Source of the DNA: Phallus indusiatus | Taxonomy: Eukaryota > Basidiomycota > Agaricomycetes > Phallales > Phallaceae | Reading direction: 5' to 3' | DNA: 64,000 nt | NCBI GenBank assembly: GCA_027605045.1 | Contig: JAQFWX010000002.1 | Span: 1,302,001-1,366,000 of the forward strand | In this document: one piece after another, positions 12,775-24,687 of the stretch | Numbering within the stretch: the stretch's first letter is position 1 | How the letters are laid out: every line of letters begins with the position of its first letter | Notes under the pieces: generated by a model | What the model saw: the letters and a program-made list of their open reading frames with translations, nothing else | Database searches by the model: none | Told to the model about the DNA's origin: nothing | Program-made: the position numbers and the translations under genes

Positions 12775-14290
12775 AGCAGCTTGCAGCTAAAGAAGATAAA
12801 GATTCCTTAAGAATGAGTTTGTAGATTAACTTGTTACCGAACCAATTGTGTCATCTCTAAAATTATGCACACCGTAGACACGGATTAAAGGAAGTCTGTA
12901 ATTGTTGTCTGATGAAAACGCGCGTAGCAAGAGCATCTGAGTGAAAAAGGACACATAAGGGAGTTTGTGAAAACTAATTCACCAGTATCCTATTCATTGT
13001 CGGTGCCGAGTGATGATTTTCGTTGCACAACGCGGTGAGTCTGAGAGCGTGATCGTTGAGTTTATTGATGATAAAAAAACAGAATTGTCATGGTTTGAAT
13101 CTAGGCTGGACCTACTGTATGAATTAAAAAAAAACACCATTCTAGCTGCCCTAGCCGATTTTTCGAGTGATTAAGAGTTACATACGAGATATTTAGCGTA
13201 GTGAATCGTTGGCAAGAACGGTACCGGCACCAGACCAAGTAAGCGCCGTCAACCCTACCTCTATACTTTCGGGGCCGTTGTTCCCCTTTTTTTTAGCATT
13301 TTATCTCTTCTCAGTGGTTATGTGCATACACAGTATATTATAAGTAGCCATGGTACACAATAAAGCTGACAGAACACGTGGACACTCTTTAGTTACGGAG
13401 AGGAAAGTCTTCAAATTGCCAAGCGGTTACCTCTCTTACTATTAGTACAGATATTAAACAAAGATAAAGCAGCTGACGAGACTGAGAATGGGAGTTCTTA
13501 TTCTCATCCTCGCGTGCTCCATAGTTTCGATTGAGAAAAACTTCCAGATCGTCAGATTCCCCGTAGAAAACGAAGTTGGGTGGAGGAAAATTGAATTTGA
13601 CTGGACTAATCTTTGCTACGGTCGTCATGAACAATTCCCTGTTTGTCGCGGATCACAATTTTAATACCTTTTGCGCAGGCTCCCAATCAACCCCGTTGGT
13701 AAAGAGGAAACAACAAGGTAAGAGAATCTCACAATTTTTGAGCCTCAAAAGAAAAATACCCATATTTCCGATGATAATCGATCCGGGCCGGGTTTACATG
13801 TGTCTTATGATATTAACCAAATTTTGAGCCTTGAATTCGTTGTGAGCCGTGATGAATGGGTATCGACGATATCAGTGTCAATGGAGGTCTCGATGCCAAT
13901 TATGACTGAATAGTATTTTGGGAAAGGGAACCGCAATCGATGGGCAGAGTCATCGCAACGTCGGATAGCCTGAGCTTCTCATAGTACACCATATTCTCAA
14001 GGAACACAAGTTATCCAAGTTACGATGATGTGCTCATTTAAATGAGAGCATTTGACTGAAAGGTAAGTAACTTTGACTTTCACGCCATTTCAGTCTATTT
14101 ATTGTCGAAGTACAATGTAGAGCCAACTCTGACGATACAACATCAGGCCCTTGTTTGACGCGGAGTTCATGGCTCGATGAAAAATGAAGCCAATGCGATC
14201 ACAAGCGAATGTTCTCGTCAGAACTGAATGTTTGAGGTGAGCATAAATTCTGGGGAAGTTCGCCTAAAAATAAACAGTATAAACACCGAT
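12775..14290. other. Intergenic region
   Basis: Short open frames on both strands at about 13.39-13.83 kb overlap one another and show no domain. A T8 run lies near 13.29 kb. No gene or repeat could be supported. Confidence 0.4.
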
Positions 14291-16032
14291 ATGACCTCTC
14301 AAACAGCAGCTGTAGTCACTGCAACAATGGAGACTATGATTCAAGAGGCGTATGAAATGTGTGTCCTTTTTTAAAAGACTATATTGATTATGGTGTTAGC
14401 TACGTCTATAATCTGATCAATTTCAGCATGACAGGTAAGCCTTCGAATTTTTTAAATGATTTATGATATTTACTCACACAAAAAGCACTTTCTTTCTACA
14501 CCACTGTGCTGGAGATGGCCCGGGAGATTGAATATATCTGGTTCAAGCCATTCCGTCTGCCCAGTCTGCTTTACGTTTTTGCAAGATATGGAAATTTACT
14601 CACTCAAGGACTTTACATCGGAACTGGTTTCGTGTCAGTAAGTTGGAAAATCCGTAGTGCTCACTCAAATTGGCAGAGTAAAAATTCACTATCCTACAGG
14701 AAAAAAGGTAGTAAATTGTCACCAATTTATATTCAGAAGCTGGAAGATGACTATGAGCCAAAGGACTTGTAATATTCTCACTCATGCAACGGATGCTACG
14801 TATTTTTTGACATCTGCGAGTATTCTAGGTCAGATTACTATATGCACTGGTAACCATTTTATTTATATTACATTTAACTTAGGTTTATCAGTAGCCCGAG
14901 CCTATTCGTTTTATCATGGGAGCAAGGTTATGGCTGGATTTCTCTTGTTTAGTTTCTTTTTAGACTTAGGTCTACATTTTTCCAGTAAGTGGATCTGCAA
15001 GTCTGTTTGTATGCTATACTGTCAGTACTTTTACAGTTATGATACTAGCCAGAGGATGCATTTCAACGTCAGTCAATTAGACAAATATGGAGTTTTCCAA
15101 GTTTTCGACGATCTTTAGTTTCAGCGGTACCTCAAGGGCCAATTTGAACATTTATCAGCTTTCTAAACTACTCGTTCTTAGATGTGACGATCACAATTTC
15201 TTTGCTCGCCGATATCTCAGTGATTGTGGACGATTTTTTGATAAGCTGTATAAGCTTGTGGAATGTTTGGGGAACCTGGAGATTGAAGCACGAAGCTGGG
15301 ATTCAAAGTAGAAACGATATTGTCACCATATTCTTAAAACAAAGTGAGTTTATGGAAGCCCTTTTCAGAAGATTTATCTAATGGATGGATAGTTATTATC
15401 GGCTCTTGGTAACCGTATATATTTTTGTGCCACATAAGTATCACATAGTGATTTTTCAGAAGCTCTGTATTTGGCGTGACAATTATCTCTATAATCATTA
15501 GACAAGAAGTACGTCTGTCTATTTATTGATGGAATTTGTGAATTCTTATAACTTAAATCTATTACTAGAATCGAAAGGTGTGTATGACTTTGAGCTGGGG
15601 CGGGATACTGATCTCTGAAGAGCTGGTTAGAATTCAACAAACAGCATCAATTTGGCGATCTTCCAGAATTCGTAGGCGTATTTGAATTGATTCTCCTCCA
15701 AAAACGTAATTTTTTTCAGATTGTTCGTCATTCTGCTCGCCGGTTTCACGCTGGAGCTTCGTCAACGCAACTCTGCATTAATTGAAGCCAGTGACATATC
15801 ACTGTCGGCGCTGAACTTCTCAAGCATTTTACAACATGTATATCGAACGTTGACTGTGGAGATGGGTGATCATGAAAACATCAATTTAGGTGGAGAGGGT
15901 GGTATTGGTCTTGGGTCTCCGAATGGCGACGAAGGCAATGCTCAAAACTCGTTCGAGCTTGGTAATATAGAGGCCACTGAAGCCCAGGCAGTCCGTCCTA
16001 GTAGTATCACTACACGTCTTAAGCAGGATTAG
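14291..16032 (+). CDS. DUF6533 seven-helix membrane protein
   Basis: This is an integral membrane protein of the DUF6533 type, a large family in Basidiomycota with unknown biochemical role. Start ATG 14291 gives an N-terminal peptide MTSQTAAVVTATMETMIQEA, then small exons. The diagnostic DUF6533 segment is at about 14.49-14.64 kb: SFYTTVLEMAREIEYIWFKP, then RLPSLLYVFARYGNLLTQGL. Several hydrophobic stretches follow in separate exons (for example about 14.93-14.99 kb and 15.18-15.27 kb). The last exon (FVILLAGFTLELRQRNSALI onwards) leads to a soluble, Asn/Gly-rich tail ending ITTRLKQD at TAG 16032. This is the usual layout: about seven helices and a cytoplasmic tail. Intron positions in the middle are approximate. 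It converges on the SDR gene, with only about 210 bp between the stops. Confidence 0.75.
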
Positions 16033-16243
16033 CACGACGGGCGCAGGCTTTCCATACCATCTTCGATCGTGTTATTACGAATTTGAGGTCATGATTAGTC
16101 GTCCCAATAACAAAATACCAAAAGTCATTTTCATTTATATTCAAACATTGCATTGTCACATTCATATACTTAAAGATACTATCGAAATCTGGGAGCATAA
16201 CTTCCCAAGTTAACAAGCTTTACGGAGCGCAATACTTCCTCGT

Positions 16244-17416
16244 TTACCACTTTTCATGAGCGGGGCGAACTAAAGGCAGATAGTCACTTGGAGAGGCACA
16301 ACCGCGAGACTGAACAATACAACTTACGATCCAATTCCCAAGTCCAAGCAGAGCGGTCTTGCTGAGTCAAGTAAAGGTAGGACTATTTAGAAAACCCACG
16401 AATAAGCTTGTATAATTAGCCATTCATTCATTTTCGAACTAACCTTCGCAATGCTATCAGGATTGAGTCTTAAGGCTTCGTTTTGTTCCCACTCAGGGGT
16501 GCCTCTTCTTTCCCTACTGAGATCAGTAAGTATTCCACCATCGATAATGGAATGGGCAACCTGAGGAGGTGTAAAATTTAAACTTGGGCGGGGTTCAGTA
16601 AATTTGACCTTACATGAATATCTTGCTTTCCGAATTCTTTGGCAAGGCTTTGAGACAGTGCACGCAGTGCGAACTTTCCGGAAGCGAATGCAGAGGTCGA
16701 TACATTGCCTCTGATTGCAGCGGTTGCCCCAGTAAATATAAGCGTTCCTCGGACATTATTTCCGTCAGGACTATTGAATAAAATGATCGTATCAATAAAA
16801 TGCCGGGAAGTTTGCATGATGGACATACGCTGATTCCTTGAAAGCAAGAATAGATTCTTTCGAGAATGCGAATGCAGCAATGATGTTTATATCTACGACC
16901 TTCCTAACCTCTTCGGGAGTAACATCGAGGAAGCTTTTCCAAACTCCAATTCCTGCATTGAAAATTGCAGCGCGTATATCACCATCCGGGAAATGCTTTT
17001 TGATAGAAGCAAAAGCCTCATGAATAGACTCGTAGGTATACTCATTGACTGGGAATCCAGCAGCCTATTGAGGGGATTACGTTTAGCAGCAACCATGGAT
17101 AGCAGCATAATCTACAACCTGACCACCGCTGGAGTTAATCTCATCAGCGACCTTTTTGAGATGATCTGGGTTTCGAGCTATCAGCGCAACCTGGTAGCCT
17201 AGAAAATCCAGTTCAGAAAAAAAAGAAAAGCTCTTTAAGAATACATCACCATTCTTTGCAAATAAACGGCTTTAAAAAAATCAGGGCGCGAATTAGCAAA
17301 ATACGGAAACGTTTAACAAGGAGTGTCCTTAGTACTTACGCAGAACTAGCGCCAGTTCCAGACCCGTTGCCAATACCAGCTACGACAAGAATAGCACGAC
17401 GAGCAGCTGAAGACAT
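16244..17416 (-). CDS. Atypical short-chain dehydrogenase/reductase
   Basis: This is a soluble Rossmann-fold oxidoreductase of the SDR superfamily. Start ATG 17416: MSSAARRAILVVAGIGNGSG, with the nucleotide loop G-I-G-N-G-S-G-T-G. Exon 2 is tiny (RLFAKN), then YQVALIARNPDHLKKVADEI. The long third exon has FPDGDIRAAIFNAGIGVW, with the conserved N-A-G, and EEVRKVVDINIIAAF. Next is TLIFTGATAAIRGNVSTSAF followed by ASGKFALRALSQSLAKEF. In that segment the usual catalytic Tyr (four residues before Lys) is Phe, and the preceding catalytic Ser is also not obvious. The end is RSAWTWELDLRPAHEKW, TAA at 16244-16246. Fungal proteins of this kind often carry this Phe, so it may be a family trait; normal SDR catalysis is doubtful. 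About six exons with introns of 40-80 bp. Confidence 0.8.
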
Positions 17417-17962
17417 GTTGAAGGAAAAATATGTGTAATCAAGAAAGAGATACGAAAACGGGTCGTGATTTTATACACGCCCATGGGTGGGATATCGGAT
17501 TTATAATTATGACGACAACCGTTCTGAAATAATCGTGATTCGTGATGTGACCGTGACGAGTCTACTGTCTTTGTCATCTGCTTAGAAGTTAGTCAGTCAG
17601 CAGGGCCGATATGACATCGGGAGAGCATTAGACCTTCTCAAATAATCCTTGTTCTCGTTCCACTATACAGATTTAATTTTGTACAGAATATCCGCTAGAG
17701 AATTATTCTGGAGATGCAGCGCATTGCTTAACACAATCGGGCTGCTCTTCCGCCCCAAAAGTCTCTTTCCTCGAAGACTCATAGCAGTCTATTTTCTTTT
17801 CAACTACAATGACCAATTGAACGGCGGCTAGATATACAGTTTGCATGCCGGATCACCGGTTTGGCAATATCTACAAATATACGTGTTTTGACGCAATACA
17901 CACGCGAAATTTCAAGTTCTCTTCTTTTTTTTCCTTATATTCGCTTCACTAATCATACAAAC
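17417..17962. other. Intergenic region between SDR and SUMO genes
   Basis: This holds the promoter side of the SDR gene and the 3' side of the SUMO gene. Nothing else could be supported. Confidence 0.4.
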
Positions 17963-18493
17963 TCACATTCGACCTCCAACTTGTTGGACCATCACATCGA
18001 TCGCGTCACCGTCTTCCTAAAAGATGCGATTTTCCCATCAAAAAGTCAAGAACTCAATTTATAACGGTATAACAAATACAACGACGTACCATCCCTAGAG
18101 TGGCTGGCGTGTCATCATCATTTATACGTTCACCATCGTATAAAAACCTGAAATGAGACGAGTCCTTTAGCTTCAAAGTCTGATCATACGAATTTTGATG
18201 GCATTTACCGAATATTATTCACGTCCTTTCCCACCTTGTTCGCATAAGCTCCTTGCAGCTTCGTTAGTTTCGTATTCTTCTTGATCTTGAAAAACACTTC
18301 TTCTCCGGTGGACGAAACAACCTAAACGCAGATAAACACACATTGCAAACACTCGCCACCACCGCGTATAATGCATCACAGCGAAAACAATTGTCTCTTT
18401 GTCTCCCAAAAGATTACTAACCTTGATATTGATAGGAGCATTAGCGTCTTCGACTTTGGGTTCAGTATTACGGGGTTCTTCGTTATCCGACAT
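17963..18493 (-). CDS. SMT3: SUMO (Smt3/Pmt3 ubiquitin-like modifier)
   Basis: Small ubiquitin-like modifier, conjugated to lysines of nuclear and other proteins through E1 Aos1-Uba2 and E2 Ubc9. Exon 1 (18422-18493) encodes 24 residues ending DANAPINIK, the classic SUMO entry to the beta-grasp fold. Exon 2 (18209-18321) gives VVSSTGEEVFFKIKKNTKLT, then KLQGAYANKVGKDVNNIR. Exon 3 gives FLYDGERINDDDTPATL. The last exon gives EDGDAIDVMVQQVGG followed by Arg-Met and TGA (17963-17965). The Gly-Gly is the site exposed by a Ulp-type protease, which here would remove only two residues. The two bases before the stop create a GTGAGT donor-like sequence, so extra C-terminal splicing cannot be ruled out, but the length (about 100 aa) fits the family. 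The fold is complete. Confidence 0.93.
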
Positions 18494-18922
18494 GGTTAAT
18501 AAACCCGACCAAATAGTCTACGATATGATTTTGATTGACACCAAATGAGAATTGTGGCAATATAGTGGGGAGGGCAGAAAGTTTCAAAGTGTCTTCTTTG
18601 ATAACTTTTTGGCACTGTTGCTTAGTCAGGTACACTGTAATTCGAACTCAGCTGACGTTGCTTTCGGAGGCTTCTCTAGGCTTCTGTGCCCTTGGACGAC
18701 CCTTGAGACCATCAATATTAGTTAATTATATATGAAGCTATACATCAACAGCAGAGGACATCTATAATACAGTTTATAGGAATGCAAAACGTTATAAAAT
18801 GCAATGAGACCAATAGAAGCAAAGAATATCGAAGAGACAACCATAAACATAGTAAGATAACCAAAAGATAATAGATTCAAGTTAAAGCCATAATGAAGGA
18901 AGAGAAGAGGAGACCGATGACA
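18494..18922. other. Intergenic region upstream of SUMO
   Basis: This contains the SUMO promoter and the 3' end of the next minus-strand gene. It is A-rich at 18780-18910. No gene seen. Confidence 0.4.
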
Positions 18923-21920
18923 TCATTTGCGAACGGAGTTCTTACGCTGTTTGGTTCGAGTCAAAGCTCGTCTCGCAGCTTTATAACCTTCATCTTCGGA
19001 CGAAGAATCTTCCCACACGTTTGAAAGATCCTCAGTGTCAGCTCGCGATGTCCATCCAGACCCAGCTTTAGTCGGTGTAGAAGTGTTGTTAACCGGAGTT
19101 GCAGGTTTATCGAAAGATCCGGAACGCAATCCTGATTTACTGTTTGCAAAAAGTCCGCCTTCTTCGTAATCTTCCTGGGTCGGAGTTCGCTCCAGGATTT
19201 CAGGTGGAAGGGATGACAAGCGCACACTTTTCCGACGACGCGCTACAGTTCCGGGTTCATTTGCAACGGCGGTGTCTCCTGATGCAACTGACGATATTTC
19301 GTGAATATCTGTTCCTGCGGTGGACTGGGGTTGTGGCCGAGTCTGATTCTGATTCTGATATTGCGGTTCCGGTAACGCTTGTATCGACATTGATTCAGGG
19401 TACGGCTGCGACGACAAAACTGGAATCCCCGATAAGTCAACCTTGTTATTTTGACCGTGTTCCACGGTTCCATCTTCTCCATCATCTCCGTCAACATCAT
19501 AGAAATCCTCCAGCCCAGTCTCATATGAACTGATAGAAGACGTCTCAGCCACAGAAGGGTGCGGTGAACCTGGTTTTTCTGGTGATGGCGCTGAAGCAGT
19601 AGCGGTATGCGACGTGGATGCCACCGCGGCCGGTAATTGCAAGGGTGGTATCCCCGACCCTGACGTCGCGGTATTCGAAGCAGCTGGAGCAGGAGGATTC
19701 GACATTACTGGAGATATCGGCGTAAGAGGTCGAAGAGGAGAAGCTTGAGGAGTGGAATGGAAATAGGAATAGGTAGAATAGTGTGTGGTAATTTAGCCGG
19801 AGAAGAACCGCTCGAGATTGAGGCAGTCGGAAGAGGTGATATGTTTCTGCTGTCTCTTTCTTTGCTTGTATTTCGAAGAGCACTTTTCAGCGGTTTTCTA
19901 TCGCTGCGCTGTGGTGATGCCGAAACTGATAAACTCAGACTTCTAGCCGGAGGAGTACCAAAACTATGATTCGACATAGTGGACCCGGAGTCTAAGCGAC
20001 TTGAGAGGACGGACGGCGGCGCTTGTGGGATACCTTTCGTCGCGCTGAACGATGCTGAAGTAGATGGCCCGGCATGAAGTGATGAGTCCTCGGCGATTCT
20101 AGAAAGTCTGCCTTCCCCTCCAGAAAGATGTGAATGTGATAGTTTGGATTCACGCTGGGGTAATCTACTAGTACGGGAAGACGCATCTAATGAAAGATCA
20201 ATGCTTGGACGACTTTGTGTAGCCGAGGATAATGAGATAGCACGCTCTCTAGGTTCACCTGGGCGGTTTCTTTTTGATCCAGTGCGCGTCAGCAATTCTC
20301 CCCTATCTCGAGGCTGCTGATGTGACTGTGTGCCAACTGGTGAAGCTAAAGGCGAGGGTACCACCAATGGCGCAGGTCCAGGGCTAGTGAAACTTCCAGT
20401 GCGATTATGGCGAACGGCGCTTTTAGATCTTCTTTTGCTCAATTTCCGGGCATTAGACCGCTCCTCGTCGCTACTGTCATCAATATCAGTCTTAGCGCCT
20501 CTGATATTACGATCGGTGCGTGTATTCCACCCGCCGTTCCGTTGTGATGACTTGTTAGTCGTCGAAGTCCTAAAGAGCGAAGCCAGTCCGCCCAAAAACC
20601 CATGATTCTTCCGACCTCTATGATCAGAATCCGAAGGTAACGAATTCGTGTCTGAAGTAGAAGTCTTGACCCGCCGGTTGGGGAATCCTGGGGAGAAGAT
20701 GGTAGATCCTTTCGTATACTGCCACGTGCCTTGTCTAGTACGCTTTTTCGTTTGTATTGCGGGTTCTCGTGAACTTCAACTGGTACATCTGGCTCTGAAG
20801 ATGACCCCTCTTCCTCTTCCTCTTGTTGGGGCTGAGTTTGTGGTTTAATTGGAGAGGGTACGGGAATAGTACCATTCTCAGGTACACGATGTGGAGGAGG
20901 AATTTTGAGAGAATACAAGCTGGCAGGTGAAAATAGTTCGCCTGTCTGCGTTTGCGTATCGTGATTCTGATAAGGACCTATTTGGGATGCTGATTGTGAA
21001 GGAGCTAAAGATGAAAGAGCTGATGCACGATCGTGGTCGTAAGTGCCATTTGTTGATAAATGTTGAAAAAGTCCAAGGGCTACAAAAATGCAGTATCAGC
21101 ATTAATATCACGAGTACTACGTTATAGAAAATATTCGTACGTAATAGAAAATGAAAATTATTTATTTTACAAAGCTCAGTAAATAAAGGATGTAAAGTAT
21201 GATAAGCTTCGAAAATAATACTCACCCGAGTTACCGTTGGGTGATGAGGCGTCATTAACATCTGAAAGAAAGGAAAGAGAGAGACGTCCCAATTCACTCC
21301 ATGTCCAAGCACATTGGACGAGAGCCTGACAGCGTGCTTGTAATCCATGCTTTAGAGAGCTGAGACGGTAAGCCTCTAGCTCGCGCTCTTGGTTGGCCAA
21401 ATGGGATTCACAGGCTTGTAATTCCATTTGAGCAGCTGAGACTTTAGAATTGAAACTCTTGAATGAGACAGTTGAAGCAGAATCTGACGCAGAATGCAAT
21501 AAGGATTGAGGAGTAGCCTTGGTTTTTTGGGAAGCTTTGATAAGACGAGTGACTCTAAAGATTGGGAAATTGAACAAATGGACGAGCAGACAATTCAGAA
21601 AAAGACAGTACTAACAGAATCTCTCTTTGACGACCCATGTTGGCGACCTCCTCTTCCTTCTTGCTAATGGAACGAAGTCGGTCGATCCAATTGTTAACTG
21701 CTTCGCCGTAGTTTCGTAGAGCATCGTCAGCCCCAGACAAAGCATTCGCAACATTTTTCAATGTATTGGAGATTTCGGTTGGAGATGAAGAGGCGTAAAT
21801 TACCAGAGCGGACAAAGAAGCATTTGAAGTATTAAGTAAGTTATAGAGCTGTGACGCATAAGCTTGTTCTTGCTTCACCAGCGAAGCTAGGAGTCGTGAA
21901 TCGGGTGGAAGATGAACCAT
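18923..21920 (-). CDS. BAR/I-BAR-like coiled-coil protein with disordered tail
   Basis: Probable membrane-binding helical protein, of the sort related to yeast Ivy1/I-BAR proteins; this assignment is an inference from pattern, not proven. The best start is ATG 21920: MVHLPPDSRLLASLVKQEQA, followed by long amphipathic helices (NTLKNVANALSGADDALRNY, then GEAVNNWIDRLRSISKKEEE). After an intron comes VTRLIKASQKTKATPQSLL, then SKVSAAQMELQACESHLANQ and a second helical stretch through AWTWSELGRLSLSFL. The C-terminal two thirds is Ser/Pro/Arg-rich and disordered, with a poly-Glu patch (QPQQEEEEEGSSSEP) and a basic end TRTKQRKNSVRK. At about 20.69-20.74 kb the reading must change frame; the only simple splice there would be a 32-bp intron. 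Near 19.75-19.81 kb a ~64-bp intron joins to ASPLRPLTPISPVMSNPP in phase. An open frame continues upstream of 21920 but begins with TTG and lacks family features. Confidence 0.65.
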
Positions 21921-22679
21921 TGGAGAGAAACAAAAACGAGTGACGCTGAAGTTGTCGAGGACTGTATTGAGTGGAGTAAAGCAACGAAACAAGGCCGCGA
22001 CATCGGGGTTCGGACACTGCAGCAGCCCACACCTGTCCGGTGATTTGTCATCAAAAGGTAAATGTTTCACACTAAAGGGTAAACTCCTTTCCCCAGACAA
22101 GACATGACGAGGGATATGAGGTTGCTAAGACTGACGTTTTATTCCAAGAATTTAGCCAAGCATGTGAATCGCTGTGAACTCTCGGTTGCTGGCAAACTTT
22201 GAACACAATTTGCTCCCGCGGCTACTAGATAAGGAAGGTTACATTCGTAGGCTTTGCTGGGAATCAGGCTCGGAGTGCACTGAAAGCTGTGCAAAATAGA
22301 ACTTAAAAGGCGGCGCCGGCCTATTACACAAGGCTAGAACCGGGAAGGATCGACACTTCCAAATCCGACTGGGTCTGTCCTCTCCAATATCCCTATTCCA
22401 ACGCAAAATAAAAATCCACCTTACAACTAATGTATTGTTATTAACACATCATTGATACAAGTTACTACGTGTAATTAATCATAGCAACCATATCAAAACC
22501 CGAGTGTCATTTAACTTGAGATCATTTGCGACGGCGCTAGCGAAAGCGAGTGGCGGGATCAAAATTTCGAGCCGTCGTTCAAGCCCGTTTAGCCTGTGCA
22601 CCTCAACGCATAGCCATTACCGGATGCTCAAACGTGTATAACTCCCACTCCCTTCCCTCAAAATTTATTGGATATTCAA
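21921..22679. promoter_or_regulatory. Shared divergent promoter region
   Basis: This 760-bp stretch separates the BAR-like gene (-) from the Atg22 gene (+), so it must hold both promoters. No coding segment or clear motif was identified. Confidence 0.4.
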
Positions 22680-24687
22680 ATGTCCGCAGAAGATAAGAAA
22701 GCAGCGAGACACGTTAGAGGATGGCTGACGTATGCCTTTGCCTGGTTCGTCGTTCAGACCCTGAAAACAACCTGGCATGGTCTCGTTCCTGAAAACAAGT
22801 CTTGAATTTCTAGCGAGGTTTTTGCAGTTGTAGGCATTGCCGTCTTTTTGCCATTGTGCCTTGAGCAATTCGCCCGAGATAATGGGTTCATTTATCCTGA
22901 AAAGACTGAACGATGTATGGATGCCAAAGCGTTGGCTGGTCCTGATGAGCCCGAACGGAGATGCGTAGTTAAGATTGGAGGAGTATGGATTGATACAGCC
23001 AGTTTCAGGCAAGCCTTCTTGGTCTCTCTCCTAATGTCAAACACATTGAGCCTGCGTTATTAGTTTATACGTCTTCTCGCTGTCGGTTGCCTTACAAGCG
23101 TTGACAGTGATATCAATGGGCGGCATTGCAGATCACCGTGTGTTTCTCCCATTTAGACTATTTGGAACTTCTATTAAGCTTTGCTTATTACTTAGCCCCT
23201 CACCGCAAACCTCTCCTTTTGACGTTTGCATACTTAGGTGCCATCTCTGCCATATTATTCTTCGCCATCCCTTCTTCATCAGCTATATGGCCCATAGTCG
23301 GACTACTCGCCTGCGGAGCAAACGTTGGATTTGGTGCAAGCTTTGTCGCCTTAAACTCCTATTTACCCAGTCTTGCACGCGAAACTCGAGAAGTCCGAGA
23401 GGCATGGGACGAACTAGTGTTATTCCGAAATCAACAGGCTGAAGGCACGTCTGTGGACCTCATTGCCCCTTTCATCGAAGGAACACCAGAACAGGTTTAC
23501 AATGCTACTTTGGCTACCACTACAGCTAGAATATCGTCCCTCGGGATTGCTATGGGTTACGTTGCTGGGATTTTGTTACTGATAGCCACGATCGTACCGG
23601 TGGCTGCGCTTCATTCTTCAACACTTTCACTGCGACTGGCAATCGGAGGTATTGGATTATGGTGGGCCCTGGGAAGTATTCCCGCTGGTATATGGTTACC
23701 TGGTGCCTCTGCCTTGAAACTCGTCGAAGGTGCCAATCTTGTTGTTGAGGAGGTTGATAAACGACCTTGGAGTTTCAGTCGGGAAGTACTGAACGCGTGG
23801 AAACGACTTGGGGAAATGCTGAGGTGGTCGGAAATCAAACGACTCAGGAATACCTTCTGGTATCTAAGCGCGTGGTTTTTGCTCTCTGATGGTGCGTTCT
23901 TCTCCCTATCTCAACAAGGTAGTGTGGTAAACTCGTACGTTAGGGTTTGCTACCATTTCTTCTACGGCTGTTTTATTCGGAAAGACTGTTCTTAACATGC
24001 CCTCATCCAAACTGATCATCGTTGGCGCCCTTGCTCCAATCGGCGGTGTGATTGGCTCCCTGACATGGCCTCTAATTCAGCGAAAAATCGGGTGGACCGA
24101 CATTCAAATGGTCAAACTCTTCGTTGCTCTTGTCAGCCTGATACCTTTATATGGCACACTTGGTATCTTAGATGTTTTCCGTGATTTGCCATTTGGCGGT
24201 TTAACAGCACCAGGAGAGATGTACGCATTGGCGTTTGTATACGGTAAGCATTATTCTTGTCTTTAAATTGTATAGCTGGTTCGATCGGTTTGGTAGGATT
24301 ATTATATGGGCCCTTCCAGGGTTATTCGCGTAGTTTATTTAGCTTCTTAATTCCTCCCGGAGAAGAGTCCCGGTGGTATGGATTGTATTCAATAACAGGT
24401 ATTAGTGTACAAATAACCAATTACCAACAATATGAATCTCATTTTTTTTGGTAGATAAATCTTCTTCATTCATAGGACCTTTACTAGTCGGATTAATAGC
24501 CGATGCAACCGGGAGCATTCGAAATGGATTTTACTTTTTAACAGCGGTGATGTGGATTTCTTTACCACTTTTGGCAAGAGTGGATGTATTAAAAGGGAAG
24601 GAGGATGCAAAAGTATACATCGAAGAAAGAGTATCAAATCCTGCTCCCACGAATGGACAGTATACACTAATACCCCAAGAATCATGA
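22680..24687 (+). CDS. ATG22: Atg22-like vacuolar amino-acid effluxer
   Basis: MFS-like permease of the vacuolar membrane, known in yeast to export amino acids released by autophagy. Start ATG 22680: MSAEDKKAARHVRGWLTYAF, then a short intron to EVFAVVGIAVFLPLCLEQFA followed by RDNGFIYPEKT, a hallmark Atg22 opening. A second block (VALQALTVISMGGIADH) leads to the long exon at 23126-23995 with several helices: LLACGANVGFGASFVALNSY, RISSLGIAMGYVAGILLLIA and GGIGLWWALGSIPAGIWLPG, plus the long loop between them. The 3' half has KLIIVGALAPIGGVIGSLTW, GSIGLVGLLYGPFQGYSRSL followed by FSFLIPPGEESRWYGLYSIT, and SSFIGPLLVGLIADATGSIR, all Atg22-specific. It ends NGQYTLIPQES, TGA 24687. About seven introns. 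The full family length is present with no visible damage. Confidence 0.9.
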
